A stretch of 27,661 nt of DNA from an uncultured Acidaminococcus sp. (GCA_900538365.1 UPXT01000024.1:1-27661), one strand, 5' to 3'; positions 1 to 8,254 are shown, numbered from the stretch's first letter. Translations and numbers: made by a program. The notes: generated by a model not told the origin, from the sequence alone.

Positions 1-174
1 TACCTGTCTTTACCTACGTATGATTTGGAATCCCCCAAAAATACGTGAAGAACCTTTTTATTTTTATATTTTTCTTTTAATATGATATTGAAATTATTTG
101 CATTTTACCGAAAAATCTGCTATTTTAAGACATGAGGCAATACCTCACCCATATCTACCCTCACAAAGATATGG
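1..174. other. AT-rich leader of the window, no gene seen
   Basis: No open frame with a ribosome site is visible here. The stretch is AT-rich and holds a short GAGG-CAATA-CCTC hairpin at about 134-146. It is probably the 3' flank of a gene lying outside the window, because it runs into a strong bidirectional terminator. Confidence 0.4.
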
Positions 175-218
175 AAAAGACCTTTCGAGTTTGATCTGCC
201 ATTCTCGAAAGGTCTTTT
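175..218. terminator. Bidirectional rho-independent terminator
   Basis: A perfect 15-bp inverted repeat (175-189 paired with 204-218) encloses a 14-nt loop. The arms begin with AAAA and end with TTTT, so the hairpin can terminate on both strands. It lies 8 bases beyond the stop of the minus-strand LysR gene and should close that transcript and any plus-strand transcript entering from the left. Confidence 0.85.
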
Positions 219-226
219 ATTATGCG

Positions 227-1198
227 TTATTTTAGATAACCCGGACTTTCAATTAAAAATGCCTTTTCCAATTTCTGACCATACTGATCCATCAAACGGA
301 TTAGATCTTGTATGGACTTACTGAGTTTATAGTCTTTCCTGTGGACGATAGAAACACTCCACACGGGATTATCCAGCAGGCAAAACCATGCACAATCATC
401 GCGATATGGACTAGATAAGACACGAGAATGCGGGAGGATTGTGCAAGATAGTCCTTTGCTCACAATCTGTGTGAGTGCTGTATTGATTGCTGTTTCAAGC
501 ATGATGCTAGGGTGCAGGTGGTTTTCCTCAAACATAGGATCAATAACTTCCTTGCGCATGGTAGAATCCTCAAAAATAAGAGAAAATGGCTCATCTTTAA
601 ATAGGTGGATATCAGTGACTCGGAGCGGCTGGTTGATTCCAATAGGTACGGCATTTTTAGCCAAAGGATGGGTCATTGGAATCCCCAATAGCAAATCTTC
701 CTGATAAACTTCATGAAAGACCAAATCTGGAAAACATTTTGCCGTGTTAATGTTGGTCAAGACAATCCCAATGTCAAGTTCTCCCTCTTCAATGAGCTGA
801 TATTGATCACGAACAATATGCTCGGCCAATTTACAGCGAAGATAAGGGTATCTATGACGAAAAATAGGGTACACAGCAGTAAAAAGATCAATGCCGTGCT
901 CATGAGTAAGGCCAATGGATATTTCTGCGTGCAAATTATTTTTAAGGTCACTCAGCTGAGTTAAGGTATTGCGCTGGATTCGAAGGATTTCCATGGCGCT
1001 GCGCACATAAATCTCCCCCGCCTCAGTAATCCTAAAGTGATGATGATCCCGCTCAAAGAGCTTGATTCCAAGATTGCGTTCCAACTTCAGTAATTGCTGG
1101 TTAAGACCGGACTGCGTTAAATAAAGTTTCTCAGCGGCTTTGGAAATACTCTCACATTTGGCAATCATGACGACGTAATCCAGCATCTTGATATCCAT
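227..1198 (-). CDS. LysR-family transcriptional regulator, divergent from TRAP operon
   Basis: This 323-residue protein has the usual length and layout of a LysR regulator. A winged helix-turn-helix occupies about residues 1-60 (AAEKLYLTQSGLNQQLLKLE region, then LFERD and LTEAG-like FRITEAG). It is followed by a linker helix and a periplasmic-binding-like effector domain from about residue 90. The start at 1198 is set by an AAGGAGG site at 1206-1212, 7 nt upstream. The gene is transcribed away from the TRAP genes starting at 1358, the classic LysR arrangement, so it probably controls that operon in response to the imported substrate or a product of it. The effector cannot be read from sequence. 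Confidence 0.93.
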   Translation of the reverse strand: MDIKMLDYVVMIAKCESISKAAEKLYLTQSGLNQQLLKLERNLGIKLFERDHHHFRITEAGEIYVRSAMEILRIQRNTLTQLSDLKNNLHAEISIGLTHEHGIDLFTAVYPIFRHRYPYLRCKLAEHIVRDQYQLIEEGELDIGIVLTNINTAKCFPDLVFHEVYQEDLLLGIPMTHPLAKNAVPIGINQPLRVTDIHLFKDEPFSLIFEDSTMRKEVIDPMFEENHLHPSIMLETAINTALTQIVSKGLSCTILPHSRVLSSPYRDDCAWFCLLDNPVWSVSIVHRKDYKLSKSIQDLIRLMDQYGQKLEKAFLIESPGYLK

Positions 1199-1240
1199 GG
1201 AGGATCCTCCTTAATAGTAGTTTTTCTACTTATAAAATAA

Positions 1241-1270
1241 ATTATTATCACCTTCATTTCATTTCGTCAA
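1241..1270 (-). promoter_or_regulatory. Probable promoter of the LysR gene, within the divergent regulatory region
   Basis: On the minus strand, TTGACG (1270-1265) is followed after 18 nt by AATAAT (1246-1241), a good sigma-70-type pair. The surrounding 1199-1357 gap is AT-rich and must also hold the TRAP promoter, for which TATTAT at 1303-1308 is a possible -10 with no clear -35. An AGTAG-TTTTT-CTACT inverted repeat at 1216-1230 is a candidate operator. Confidence 0.5.
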
Positions 1271-1357
1271 GCCAGTAGAATGAATCACAAGAGTTATCGG
1301 AATATTATTTTATTTCATTTCATCTCGCTAGGAAAAGGTAAAGAAAGGGGTTTTATC

Positions 1358-1885
1358 ATGAAAGTGTTACACTGGCTTGACCGAAATTTCGAGCTCCTGA
1401 TTTTGGCAATCATGCTCGCTGTCATGTGCGTACTGTCCTTTGCAAATGTTGTCATGCGTTATGGATTCCACCACGCCTTGACTTGGTCAGATGAGGTATG
1501 CTGCTACCTGCTTGCACTGTCAGCATTCTTCTGCCTACCTTGCGCCATTCGGAGAGGAGTCAGTCTAAAGGTAGACACCTTTACAAGACTGCTCCCTGAA
1601 GCAATTCAAAAGTATATTGAAATTCTCATCACCCTTGTTATGATGGGGATTATTTGGTTTCTTTTTCAAGGAACCATTGAACTGATAGGAAAAGCTGATT
1701 TGATTCATCAGGCCAGTCCTGCACTCCGGATTCCAGTCGCTTCGCTATACCGTTTCATGGCCTTAGGCCTTGCACTTGGAATGATTCGTTACGTTCAGCT
1801 TCTATATCGTCTCTTTACGGGAAAAGCGCAAACAGAAGCAGACAACGGTAACGATATGGAAAATGAGAAGGAGGAGATGAATTAA
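1358..1885 (+). CDS. dctQ: TRAP transporter small membrane subunit DctQ
   Basis: This predicted 175-residue inner-membrane protein has four membrane helices (about 11-31, 45-65, 86-108 and 124-150). It carries the DctQ signature FANVVMRYGF followed by TWSDE at residues 42-46. DctQ pairs with DctM in sodium- or proton-driven tripartite uptake of organic acids. An upstream in-frame ATG at 1280 exists, but the start at 1358 is preferred: AAAGAAAGGGG precedes it by 7 nt and the extra 26 residues do not fit the family. The hydrophilic tail rich in E, D and N is typical. Its TAA overlaps the ATG of the next gene by one base, so the two are translationally coupled. Confidence 0.92.
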   Translation: MKVLHWLDRNFELLILAIMLAVMCVLSFANVVMRYGFHHALTWSDEVCCYLLALSAFFCLPCAIRRGVSLKVDTFTRLLPEAIQKYIEILITLVMMGIIWFLFQGTIELIGKADLIHQASPALRIPVASLYRFMALGLALGMIRYVQLLYRLFTGKAQTEADNGNDMENEKEEMN

Positions 1886-4215
1886 TGGGTATCGGGATTT
1901 TCTTTCTAGTTCTATTCGTGCTTATCATTGCGGCACTTCCCATTGGAGGCGTTTTTTCCTTTCTCTCCATGTTGCCCCATTTAGCAAATCATGCCTTTTC
2001 CTTTGGTGTAAGTGATGTTGCCCGTGCCATGTTTTCGGGACTAAACAGCTTCACCCTTCTAGCCGTACCTATGTTCATGGTCTCCGGTATGATTATGGCA
2101 AGAGGCGGTATTTCGAAGAAACTCTTCAATTTCTTTGGTTATTTTATCGGGAATAAGACAGCTGGGTTCCCCTGTGCGGTTGTTGTTACCTGTATGTTCT
2201 ACGCTGCGATTTCCGGTTCTTCTCCGGCTACTGTTTCTGCAGTGGGTGCAATGACAATTCCATTCCTTGTTTCTATGGGATATGACAAAATATTTGCTAC
2301 CTCAATTGTAACCGTCGCCGGTGGCCTTGGAGTCATCATTCCACCATCTATCTCTTACATTGTCTACGCTTCCATCGCCAACTGTTCTCCCTCAAAACTC
2401 TTCATCGCCGGCATCATTCCAGGCATCCTCATTGGCTTTGCCCTCATGGTTTATTGCTATATTTACTGCAAGAAGCATGGTGAAGATAAACAAAAACTTC
2501 AGGAAAGCTATGACGAACTCCACAAAGACGGATTATGGAAGCTCTTTAAAGACAGCTTCTTTGCCCTTATGACGCCGGTCATCATTTTGGGAACGATTTA
2601 TACAGGCATCTGCAGTCCTACTGAAGCTGCTGTAATCAGCGTTTTCTACGGTCTTTTTGTGTGCATCTGTGTCTATCGCACGCTTTCTATCAAGGACCTT
2701 GGGCATGTTTTTATGGAAGGTGCCAAGACGTACGTCAATATTCTTTTTGTCATCGCTGCGGCCGCGGCTTTTGCCAAAGTCTTGACACTGCTCCGTTATC
2801 CTCAGACTATCAGCCAAGGTGTTCTTGCCCTTTCGGACAATAAGTATGCAGTCCTTCTCATCATGAACCTTGTCATGCTTGTATGCGGCATGTTCATCGA
2901 CAACATTCCAAATATCATGATTTTAACTCCGATCATGGTTCCAGTCGCAACAGCTCTAGGTGTTGATCCCATTCATTTTGGGATCATCATGACCTGCAAC
3001 CTAGCTATTGGTATGGTTACTCCTCCCATGGGGATCAATCTTTTTGTTGCCTCCGGCATGACAAAAATTCCTATGCTGAAACTTGCCCGTGCCGTCGTTC
3101 CCTTCCTCATTACATTCCTGATTTCCCTAGGTCTAATTACCGCTGTTCCAGGGATTTCCATGGGGCTTGTCAGTGCCCTCTCCAAAGATACTGCAAAAGT
3201 TGCAGCAACGACAACACCTGCTTTGGATGCTGATGCCGATTTTTATGGAAAAAACATCAAAGCCTTGGATCCTGCGTCAATTCCAGCTGAATACCATTGG
3301 AGAGCTGCCATGACTGTTGCTGACTCATCTATCAACTATAAGATGGTCTCTGAATTTGCGTATTTAATTCACCAAAAATCCGGTGGTAAGATCACGGTTG
3401 ATATCTATCCAAGCGGTCAACTGGGCAATACAACTGAATTTACGGAAGCTGTGGTCAGTGGTTCAATAGATATCGGAACAGGAATGACAACAGACCTCGT
3501 TGATTTTATTCCCCAATATGCCGTCTTTGACATGCCGAACCTATTTGATGATGTAAAACAAATGAGAGCCGTCCTTAGTGGCAATTTCCCCACCATCATG
3601 AACCAGTACTGTAATGCGGGCGGTATCCAAATGCTTGGTTACTCTGATGCAGGATTCCGTCAACTCACAACGAACAAGATTGTAAGAAAACTAGATGATC
3701 TGAAGGGGCAAAAAATCCGCGTCATGACCAATCCTTACCATCTTGCTTATTGGGATGCCCTAGGTGCAGCAGCAACACCGATGCAGTTTACAGAAGTATT
3801 CATGGGCCTACAGCAAGGAACCATTGACGGGCAGGAAAACCCTTACATGAACATTGTAGGAAATAACGTTCAGGAAGTGCAGAAATATGTAATCGAAACC
3901 AATCATATTGGACACATCATTACCTTCTTCATGAACAAGGATGTTTATCATTCTCTGCCTGAAAATGTCCGTCAGCTTGTCGATGAATGCGCTGCAGCCG
4001 CTACTGCGTATGGCAATGCCAAAGCAGACGCCAGCATCAAACAATATAAACAAATCTGCATTGACGCGGGAAATCAGATCATTACCCTGGATCCCTCTGT
4101 CGTAGAAGAAATTCGCCAAAAAGGAAAAGTCGTACAGCAGATGGTCCGTCGCGATGTAGGTAATAACATTGTTGACCAACTCATGGACGCAATCGAACAA
4201 ACCAAAAAGCAGTAA
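1885..4215 (+). CDS. TRAP transporter DctM large permease fused to a DctP solute-binding domain
   Basis: One uninterrupted 776-residue frame joins two proteins that are normally separate. Residues 1 to about 428 are a complete DctM permease, with GSSPATVSAVG (111-121), IIPPSI (151-156), GICSPTEAA (241-249) and TPPMG (379-383), ending in the membrane helix at about 401-425. A low-complexity Ala/Thr/Asp linker covers about 430-465. Residues about 470-776 are a DctP binding protein: Arg612 in GQKIRVM matches the carboxylate-binding arginine of the family, and GLQQGTIDGQENP (641-653) is the DctP hallmark. No separate signal peptide or stop is seen at the junction. AAGGAGG lies just upstream of the ATG. 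The binding domain must lie outside the inner membrane to work, so it would be permanently tethered to the permease. The substrate is likely a carboxylate. dctQ and this gene together complete the transporter. Confidence 0.93.
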   Translation: MGIGIFFLVLFVLIIAALPIGGVFSFLSMLPHLANHAFSFGVSDVARAMFSGLNSFTLLAVPMFMVSGMIMARGGISKKLFNFFGYFIGNKTAGFPCAVVVTCMFYAAISGSSPATVSAVGAMTIPFLVSMGYDKIFATSIVTVAGGLGVIIPPSISYIVYASIANCSPSKLFIAGIIPGILIGFALMVYCYIYCKKHGEDKQKLQESYDELHKDGLWKLFKDSFFALMTPVIILGTIYTGICSPTEAAVISVFYGLFVCICVYRTLSIKDLGHVFMEGAKTYVNILFVIAAAAAFAKVLTLLRYPQTISQGVLALSDNKYAVLLIMNLVMLVCGMFIDNIPNIMILTPIMVPVATALGVDPIHFGIIMTCNLAIGMVTPPMGINLFVASGMTKIPMLKLARAVVPFLITFLISLGLITAVPGISMGLVSALSKDTAKVAATTTPALDADADFYGKNIKALDPASIPAEYHWRAAMTVADSSINYKMVSEFAYLIHQKSGGKITVDIYPSGQLGNTTEFTEAVVSGSIDIGTGMTTDLVDFIPQYAVFDMPNLFDDVKQMRAVLSGNFPTIMNQYCNAGGIQMLGYSDAGFRQLTTNKIVRKLDDLKGQKIRVMTNPYHLAYWDALGAAATPMQFTEVFMGLQQGTIDGQENPYMNIVGNNVQEVQKYVIETNHIGHIITFFMNKDVYHSLPENVRQLVDECAAAATAYGNAKADASIKQYKQICIDAGNQIITLDPSVVEEIRQKGKVVQQMVRRDVGNNIVDQLMDAIEQTKKQ

Positions 4216-4220
4216 TTCAC

Positions 4221-4251
4221 AAAAGCCTTGATGCCTGCCATCAAGGCTTTT
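4221..4251 (+). terminator. Hairpin between the TRAP fusion gene and the amidohydrolase gene
   Basis: A perfect 13-bp stem (4221-4233 with 4239-4251) has a 5-nt loop and ends in TTTT. It resembles an intrinsic terminator but is followed at once by the ribosome site of the next gene, so it may only attenuate transcription or stabilise the dctQ-dctMP mRNA 3' end. Confidence 0.6.
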
Positions 4252-4267
4252 AGAAAGGATGTACCTC

Positions 4268-5407
4268 ATGAATTTTCTCATCAAGAATGGAGTTTTCTTG
4301 GATACAGAAACTGGCACTTGGATTCATTCCAATCTTGCTATCACAGGGGGAAAGATTGCGGATACGCCACCCCCTCACAAATCAGAAAACTATCATATCA
4401 TCGATGCCAAAGATTGTCTCATTACACCAGGTCTCATTGATTATCACACCCACTACTATGAAGGCGGCAGTGAAAATGGTGTGAATCCAGACGCTACTTC
4501 ATTCTGCACTGGTATTACAACAGCAGTGGATGCAGGCACGACAGGTGCGGGCGGCTATGAACTTTATTACAAGACCATTATATCGATGTCTGACGTACGG
4601 ATTCTTAACTGTCTGCTCATTGCTTCCGGCGGTCAATCCAATGACCGGTACCCAGAGAATCTAGACCCCAAATATTTTGATGAAGAAAAGATTACTTCAC
4701 TATTCGAGCGGTATGGCCATAACCTTGTTGGACTGAAAACAAGACTGTCAAAAAATATTCTCTCTGCAGAAATGGCTCGTATTTCCTTAAAAAGGACCAT
4801 TGAAATTGCGGATCGCATTGGTACCCGTGTTGTGGTTCACGTCACCGATTCTCCCATTCCCCTTGACGAACTTGCATCATATCTCCGTCCTGGCGATGTC
4901 ATCTGCCATATTTTCCACGGAAAAGGCAAACATACCTGTCTAGACAAAGACGGCCATGTTCTCAAAGGCTTATGGGAAGCGCGCCGGCGCGGCGTCCTCT
5001 TTGATGCCTGTAATGGAAGAAGCAATTTCGATCTCGTCGTGGCTCAAAAAGCAGTCCAAGAAGGTTTTGTGCCTGACATCATCAGTTCCGATAACAATGC
5101 ATCCAGTTGGTTTCTTCAGCCCCTTCATTCCCTTCCCCGCATTCTCTCAAAATATGTAGATTTCGGGATGAGTTTAGAAAGTGTGCTCTTAACAGCAACA
5201 AAGAAACCGGCGCATCTCATTGGCCATCCTGAATTAGGAACACTGAAGGTCGGTACGCCTGCAGATCTTGTAATTTTTAAAGATAAAAGAAAACAAGTCC
5301 CCTATGAAGATTGCAATGGTCATACCTTCATCGGCCATCATGTTCTTGTACCTCAAATGACATTTAAAGATGGTCGCTGCGTCTACTGTCAAGCAGATTT
5401 TCAATAA
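4268..5407 (+). CDS. Amidohydrolase/deacetylase-family metallohydrolase
   Basis: This 379-residue protein is a TIM-barrel amidohydrolase of the cog3964 type, often misnamed dihydroorotase. The metal-site residues can be placed: His60 and His62 (DYHTH), Lys157 (VGLK, expected to be carboxylated and bridge two metals), His191 (VVVH), His214 (CHIFHG) and Asp275 (ISSD). As I recall, a characterised relative (Atu3266) hydrolyses acetyl esters of (R)-2-hydroxy acids such as acetyl-(R)-mandelate, and others act on N-acyl D-amino acids. The exact substrate here is unknown. The ATG at 4268 is chosen over 4259 because AGAAAGGA (4252-4259) lies at correct spacing only for the former. The position after a TRAP importer suggests it processes the imported compound in the cytoplasm; no signal peptide is seen. 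Confidence 0.87.
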   Translation: MNFLIKNGVFLDTETGTWIHSNLAITGGKIADTPPPHKSENYHIIDAKDCLITPGLIDYHTHYYEGGSENGVNPDATSFCTGITTAVDAGTTGAGGYELYYKTIISMSDVRILNCLLIASGGQSNDRYPENLDPKYFDEEKITSLFERYGHNLVGLKTRLSKNILSAEMARISLKRTIEIADRIGTRVVVHVTDSPIPLDELASYLRPGDVICHIFHGKGKHTCLDKDGHVLKGLWEARRRGVLFDACNGRSNFDLVVAQKAVQEGFVPDIISSDNNASSWFLQPLHSLPRILSKYVDFGMSLESVLLTATKKPAHLIGHPELGTLKVGTPADLVIFKDKRKQVPYEDCNGHTFIGHHVLVPQMTFKDGRCVYCQADFQ

Positions 5408-5415
5408 TGAAGCAG

Positions 5416-5455
5416 CCCGGAATGCTCCCGACTGAGGGGCATCCGGGATTTTTTT
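5416..5455 (+). terminator. Rho-independent terminator of the TRAP-amidohydrolase operon
   Basis: A GC-rich stem (CCCGGAATGCTCCC against GGGGCATCCGGG, with one bulge) is followed by seven T residues. It starts 9 bases after the amidohydrolase stop. Confidence 0.9.
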
Positions 5456-5526
5456 GTCTCGCTATTGGATAATTGCAGGATTCGATCAATTGCAATCGTC
5501 CATTCGGTCCTATGATTCGATATTTT

Positions 5527-5574
5527 AATTTGATTTATAGATAATATAATGATATATTATCTATAAATCAAATT
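5527..5574. promoter_or_regulatory. Perfect 22-bp AT-rich inverted repeat over the promoter of the second LysR gene
   Basis: Arms at 5527-5548 and 5553-5574 are exact reverse complements around the 4-base centre ATGA. A perfect TATAAT lies at 5545-5550 inside the repeat, with TTTTAA (5523-5528) at 16-nt spacing as a weak -35. The right arm ends at the ribosome site (TAGGAGG, 5576-5582) of the LysR gene. The repeat is therefore either a large operator, probably for autoregulation by that LysR protein, or a 5' leader hairpin close to the ribosome site. LysR boxes of T-N11-A type fit within it. Confidence 0.75.
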
Positions 5575-5586
5575 TTAGGAGGCGCA

Positions 5587-6531
5587 ATGGATACCGATCT
5601 GATTCGTACTTTTTTGACACTTGCTCAGTGCAGCAGTTTTTCCACGGCTGCTGAAAAGCTCACCATTTCCCAATCCACGTTAAGCCATCGGCTCCATCAG
5701 TTAGAAGAAGAACTGGGAGACGTCCTCGTAAGCCGCAGCCGAGGAAAACGAAATTTTCACCTCACTGAAGCAGGGTTGGAGTTTATCCCTCTTGCCGAGG
5801 ATTGGATGCGCCTTTCCCACTCCATTGCGGGTTTTCATTTAGGAAGACGCTCCCAGATGCTGCGTATCGGCAGCGTAGAATCCGTTGCGATGACCCTCAG
5901 TCCTCTTTACAAAAATCTGCTCCAAATCAGGGAAGGAGCATCTTCTCTTCATCTTTTTTATACGACAAGCCCGTCCTTTAAACTTTATGATGCCCTTGAA
6001 GCCCATCAACTTGATGTGGCTTTGGTTGTAAGGAAAAGGAGAAGTCCGCTTCTAATTACAGAACCTCTTTTTTTGGAAGGACACCTTCTTCTGGGGGATT
6101 TTGGAAAACAGTCACACCCAATTGATCCTGCCACACTTCCTCCCCATCGAGAACTGCTTGCAGATTGGTCCCCAGCGTTCGAGCCCTGGCATCAGGAGAT
6201 TTTTGGTTCAGTAGCCAGCCCTCTTGCTACAGTTGATACATCCCAAGCCCTGTTAGGACTGTTGGGAACGGAAACATGGAGCATTATTCCTGAAGCTTTC
6301 GCCCTTTATCTTAAGGATATGGGGATACTCGACCGTTTAGGACTCTCCCTTTATGAGCTTACCACGCCGCCACCGCGTCGTGTAACGTACAAGGTAACGC
6401 ATCGGCATATCGACCCTGCCCGGAAAGAACTTATGGCTCATTTTGAAAAAGAACTCACTCATTTTATAACAGAGGATCACTTTACGCTTCGTACTGGCAT
6501 CACAAGGAGGAAAGAATATGGAAATTGTTAG
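5587..6531 (+). CDS. LysR-family transcriptional regulator, overlapping a LarA-like gene
   Basis: This 314-residue regulator has an N-terminal winged helix-turn-helix (FSTAAEKLTISQSTLSHRL, about residues 17-36) followed by a LysR effector domain. A TAGGAGG site precedes the ATG. The last 14 bases (6518-6531) overlap the start of the LarA-like gene in another frame, so regulator and enzyme are co-transcribed and translationally coupled. This differs from the common divergent LysR layout and suggests that the regulator controls its own operon through the palindrome at 5527-5574. The effector may be the racemase substrate; this is inference. Confidence 0.92.
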   Translation: MDTDLIRTFLTLAQCSSFSTAAEKLTISQSTLSHRLHQLEEELGDVLVSRSRGKRNFHLTEAGLEFIPLAEDWMRLSHSIAGFHLGRRSQMLRIGSVESVAMTLSPLYKNLLQIREGASSLHLFYTTSPSFKLYDALEAHQLDVALVVRKRRSPLLITEPLFLEGHLLLGDFGKQSHPIDPATLPPHRELLADWSPAFEPWHQEIFGSVASPLATVDTSQALLGLLGTETWSIIPEAFALYLKDMGILDRLGLSLYELTTPPPRRVTYKVTHRHIDPARKELMAHFEKELTHFITEDHFTLRTGITRRKEYGNC

Positions 6532-7825
6532 AGGCGGTGTTGTTTCAAAACTGCTTGAAGGAGTGCCTATCCCTAAAATGTTCCGGGCAAAGCAGAGCTT
6601 TCCCCGTCCACTCATTAAACGGGAAGATATTCCCGCTGCCGTTTGGCAAGCCATGGAAGGCGAACGTACAGCTTCCCTCATCAAACCAGGCATGAACATT
6701 GCCATTACAGCAGGCAGCCGCGGTATTGCCAATGTCGACGTCATCACCAAAGCCATTGTTGATTTCGTAAAGAAAAAGGGGGCTCATCCCTTTATTGTCC
6801 CGGCCATGGGAAGCCACGGCGGAGCAACGGCAGAAGGACAGTGCCAGATCCTTGAAGGCTACAACATCACGGAACAAAGTATGGGCTGCCCCATCCGTTC
6901 CTCTATGGAGACTGTCCTTTTAGGGACAAGTGAACTAGGAAAGCCTGTCTATCTCGACAAGATCGCCTACCATGCTGACGGGATCATTGTCTCCTGCCGC
7001 GTAAAACCTCACAATGCTTTCCGCGGCAAGTACGAAAGCGGGTTCTGCAAGATGATGGTTGTTGGCCTCGGCAAACAGGAGGGTGCCGAAAGCGTCCACA
7101 GCGACGGCATGGGGGTCATTGCTAAGAACCTTCCAGCAAACGCCAAAGTCATTCTCGATAAGGCCCCCATTCTCATGGGCGTCTGTACCATTGAAAATGC
7201 TTATGACGAAACGGCTAAGATTGCAGCTGTTCATCGGGATGACATCCTAGCGGAGGAACCGGGTCTTCTTAGAGAAGCCTTTGGCAATATGCCCCGTCTC
7301 ATCGTCGGTGAATGCGATGTACTCATCGTCGACGAAATCGGGAAGAATTACAGCGGCACCGGCGTTGATCCCAACATCACAGGAACCTTCTCCACGCCTT
7401 ATGCCCATGGCGGCGTCAAAGTGCAGCGCACATGTTTTCTTGATTTAACGGAAGCTTCCCATGGCAATGCCCTTGGGACGGGTCTGGCAAGCTGCATTTC
7501 AAAACGGCTCTTTGATAAGATTGATCTGCAGATGATGTATCCCAATACCATTACCAATACGGTCATTCGCTCGGCGGAGCTTCCTATCATCATGGCAACA
7601 GATAAAGAAAGCATCCAGTTCTGCATCCGCACGTTAAATGGGGTTGATAAAGACCATGCCCGTGTCATCCGGATTCCCAACAGTCTCCATATCGGAACCA
7701 TCATGCTTTCCGAAGCCTATTATAATGATGTCGCAGAAGGCAAATATGAAGGACTGGAAGCCCTCGACACGCCGGAATATATGGAATTTGACGATGAAGG
7801 CAGCCTTTTGACGAAGATTATCTGA
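6518..7825 (+). CDS. LarA-superfamily (DUF2088) nickel-pincer racemase/epimerase-like protein
   Basis: This 435-residue protein belongs to the lactate racemase (LarA) superfamily. Motifs in order are GSRGIA (66-71, Arg68), MGSHGGATAEGQ (97-108, His100), RVKPH (161-165, His165), CKMM (Lys178), His194 and a C-terminal GKNYSGTGVDPN (275-286). From what I know of Lactobacillus LarA (Arg75, His108, His174, Lys184, His200), the spacings match closely: Lys to His is 16 in both and His to His 65 against 66. It probably binds the nickel-pincer nucleotide and inverts C2 of a 2-hydroxy acid, but the substrate is unknown. GGAGGAAAG precedes the ATG within the upstream LysR gene. The larB, larC and larE cofactor genes are not in this window. 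Confidence 0.83.
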   Translation: MEIVRGGVVSKLLEGVPIPKMFRAKQSFPRPLIKREDIPAAVWQAMEGERTASLIKPGMNIAITAGSRGIANVDVITKAIVDFVKKKGAHPFIVPAMGSHGGATAEGQCQILEGYNITEQSMGCPIRSSMETVLLGTSELGKPVYLDKIAYHADGIIVSCRVKPHNAFRGKYESGFCKMMVVGLGKQEGAESVHSDGMGVIAKNLPANAKVILDKAPILMGVCTIENAYDETAKIAAVHRDDILAEEPGLLREAFGNMPRLIVGECDVLIVDEIGKNYSGTGVDPNITGTFSTPYAHGGVKVQRTCFLDLTEASHGNALGTGLASCISKRLFDKIDLQMMYPNTITNTVIRSAELPIIMATDKESIQFCIRTLNGVDKDHARVIRIPNSLHIGTIMLSEAYYNDVAEGKYEGLEALDTPEYMEFDDEGSLLTKII

Positions 7826-7832
7826 TTCCATT

Positions 7833-7874
7833 AAAAAAGCTCTCCCCTGCATTTCTGTAGGAGAGGGCTTTTGT
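7833..7874. terminator. Bidirectional terminator between convergent genes
   Basis: A hairpin flanked by an A-run on the left and TTTTG on the right (AAAAGCTCTCCC against GAGAGGGCTTTT, near-perfect) lies between the convergent LarA-like gene and the DUF1667 gene. It can end both transcripts. Confidence 0.8.
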
Positions 7875-7879
7875 TATCT

Positions 7880-8254
7880 TTATTTTTTGTCTACCCGCTT
7901 AGTTGCAATCACATCAACGCCAAGCCCCAGCACATCTGAAATGAGCACGCTCCCGGCCTCGACAGGGGCCTTCACCACGGTCTTGCGGATTTCTTTCATC
8001 ACAGGGAAAATCATGTCTTTAGGAATCATGCCCTTAGTTCTTACACTCACGAGCGGCAATTCTCCGCCTTCAACAAGGACGGAGCTTGCAATGCTGCGTT
8101 TTGGGGCAATGAGCTCCTGCTGGGCATAGGCTTCCCCCCGCTTACATAGCGCCCCCTCAAGGGAAAGGACCGCAATGGTTTCTGCGCTTTTTTCATAGGT
8201 GATATGCAGGTCACAGCCATTGGGGCAGACAATACAGGTTAGCTCCTTATTCAT
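7880..8254 (-). CDS. DUF1667 protein with a CxxC-PxGC-C cysteine cluster
   Basis: This 124-residue protein has four cysteines (Cys7, Cys10, Cys14 and Cys37) in a CxxCxxxC-x22-C pattern that looks able to bind zinc or an Fe-S cluster. The rest matches DUF1667, a family found next to GlpA-like and NAD/FAD oxidoreductases in anaerobic glycerol-3-phosphate-type modules. I infer that it is a third subunit or electron-transfer partner of the two upstream flavoproteins. The ATG at 8254 is chosen over GTG at 8260 because GGAGG at 8264-8268 is 9 nt from the former and only 3 from the latter. Its start overlaps the stop of the upstream gene by 8 bases. It is the last gene of the operon. Confidence 0.85.
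   Translation of the reverse strand: MNKELTCIVCPNGCDLHITYEKSAETIAVLSLEGALCKRGEAYAQQELIAPKRSIASSVLVEGGELPLVSVRTKGMIPKDMIFPVMKEIRKTVVKAPVEAGSVLISDVLGLGVDVIATKRVDKK

Noticed and set aside
1199..1210. Palindrome GGAGGATCCTCC at the ribosome site of the first LysR gene
   Set aside because: As RNA it can form only a 4-bp stem with a 4-nt loop, too weak to argue for translational control.
3808..4317. 169-codon minus-strand open frame across the end of the DctM-DctP gene
   Set aside because: It is antisense to the conserved DctP motif region and crosses a terminator-like hairpin; no ribosome site.
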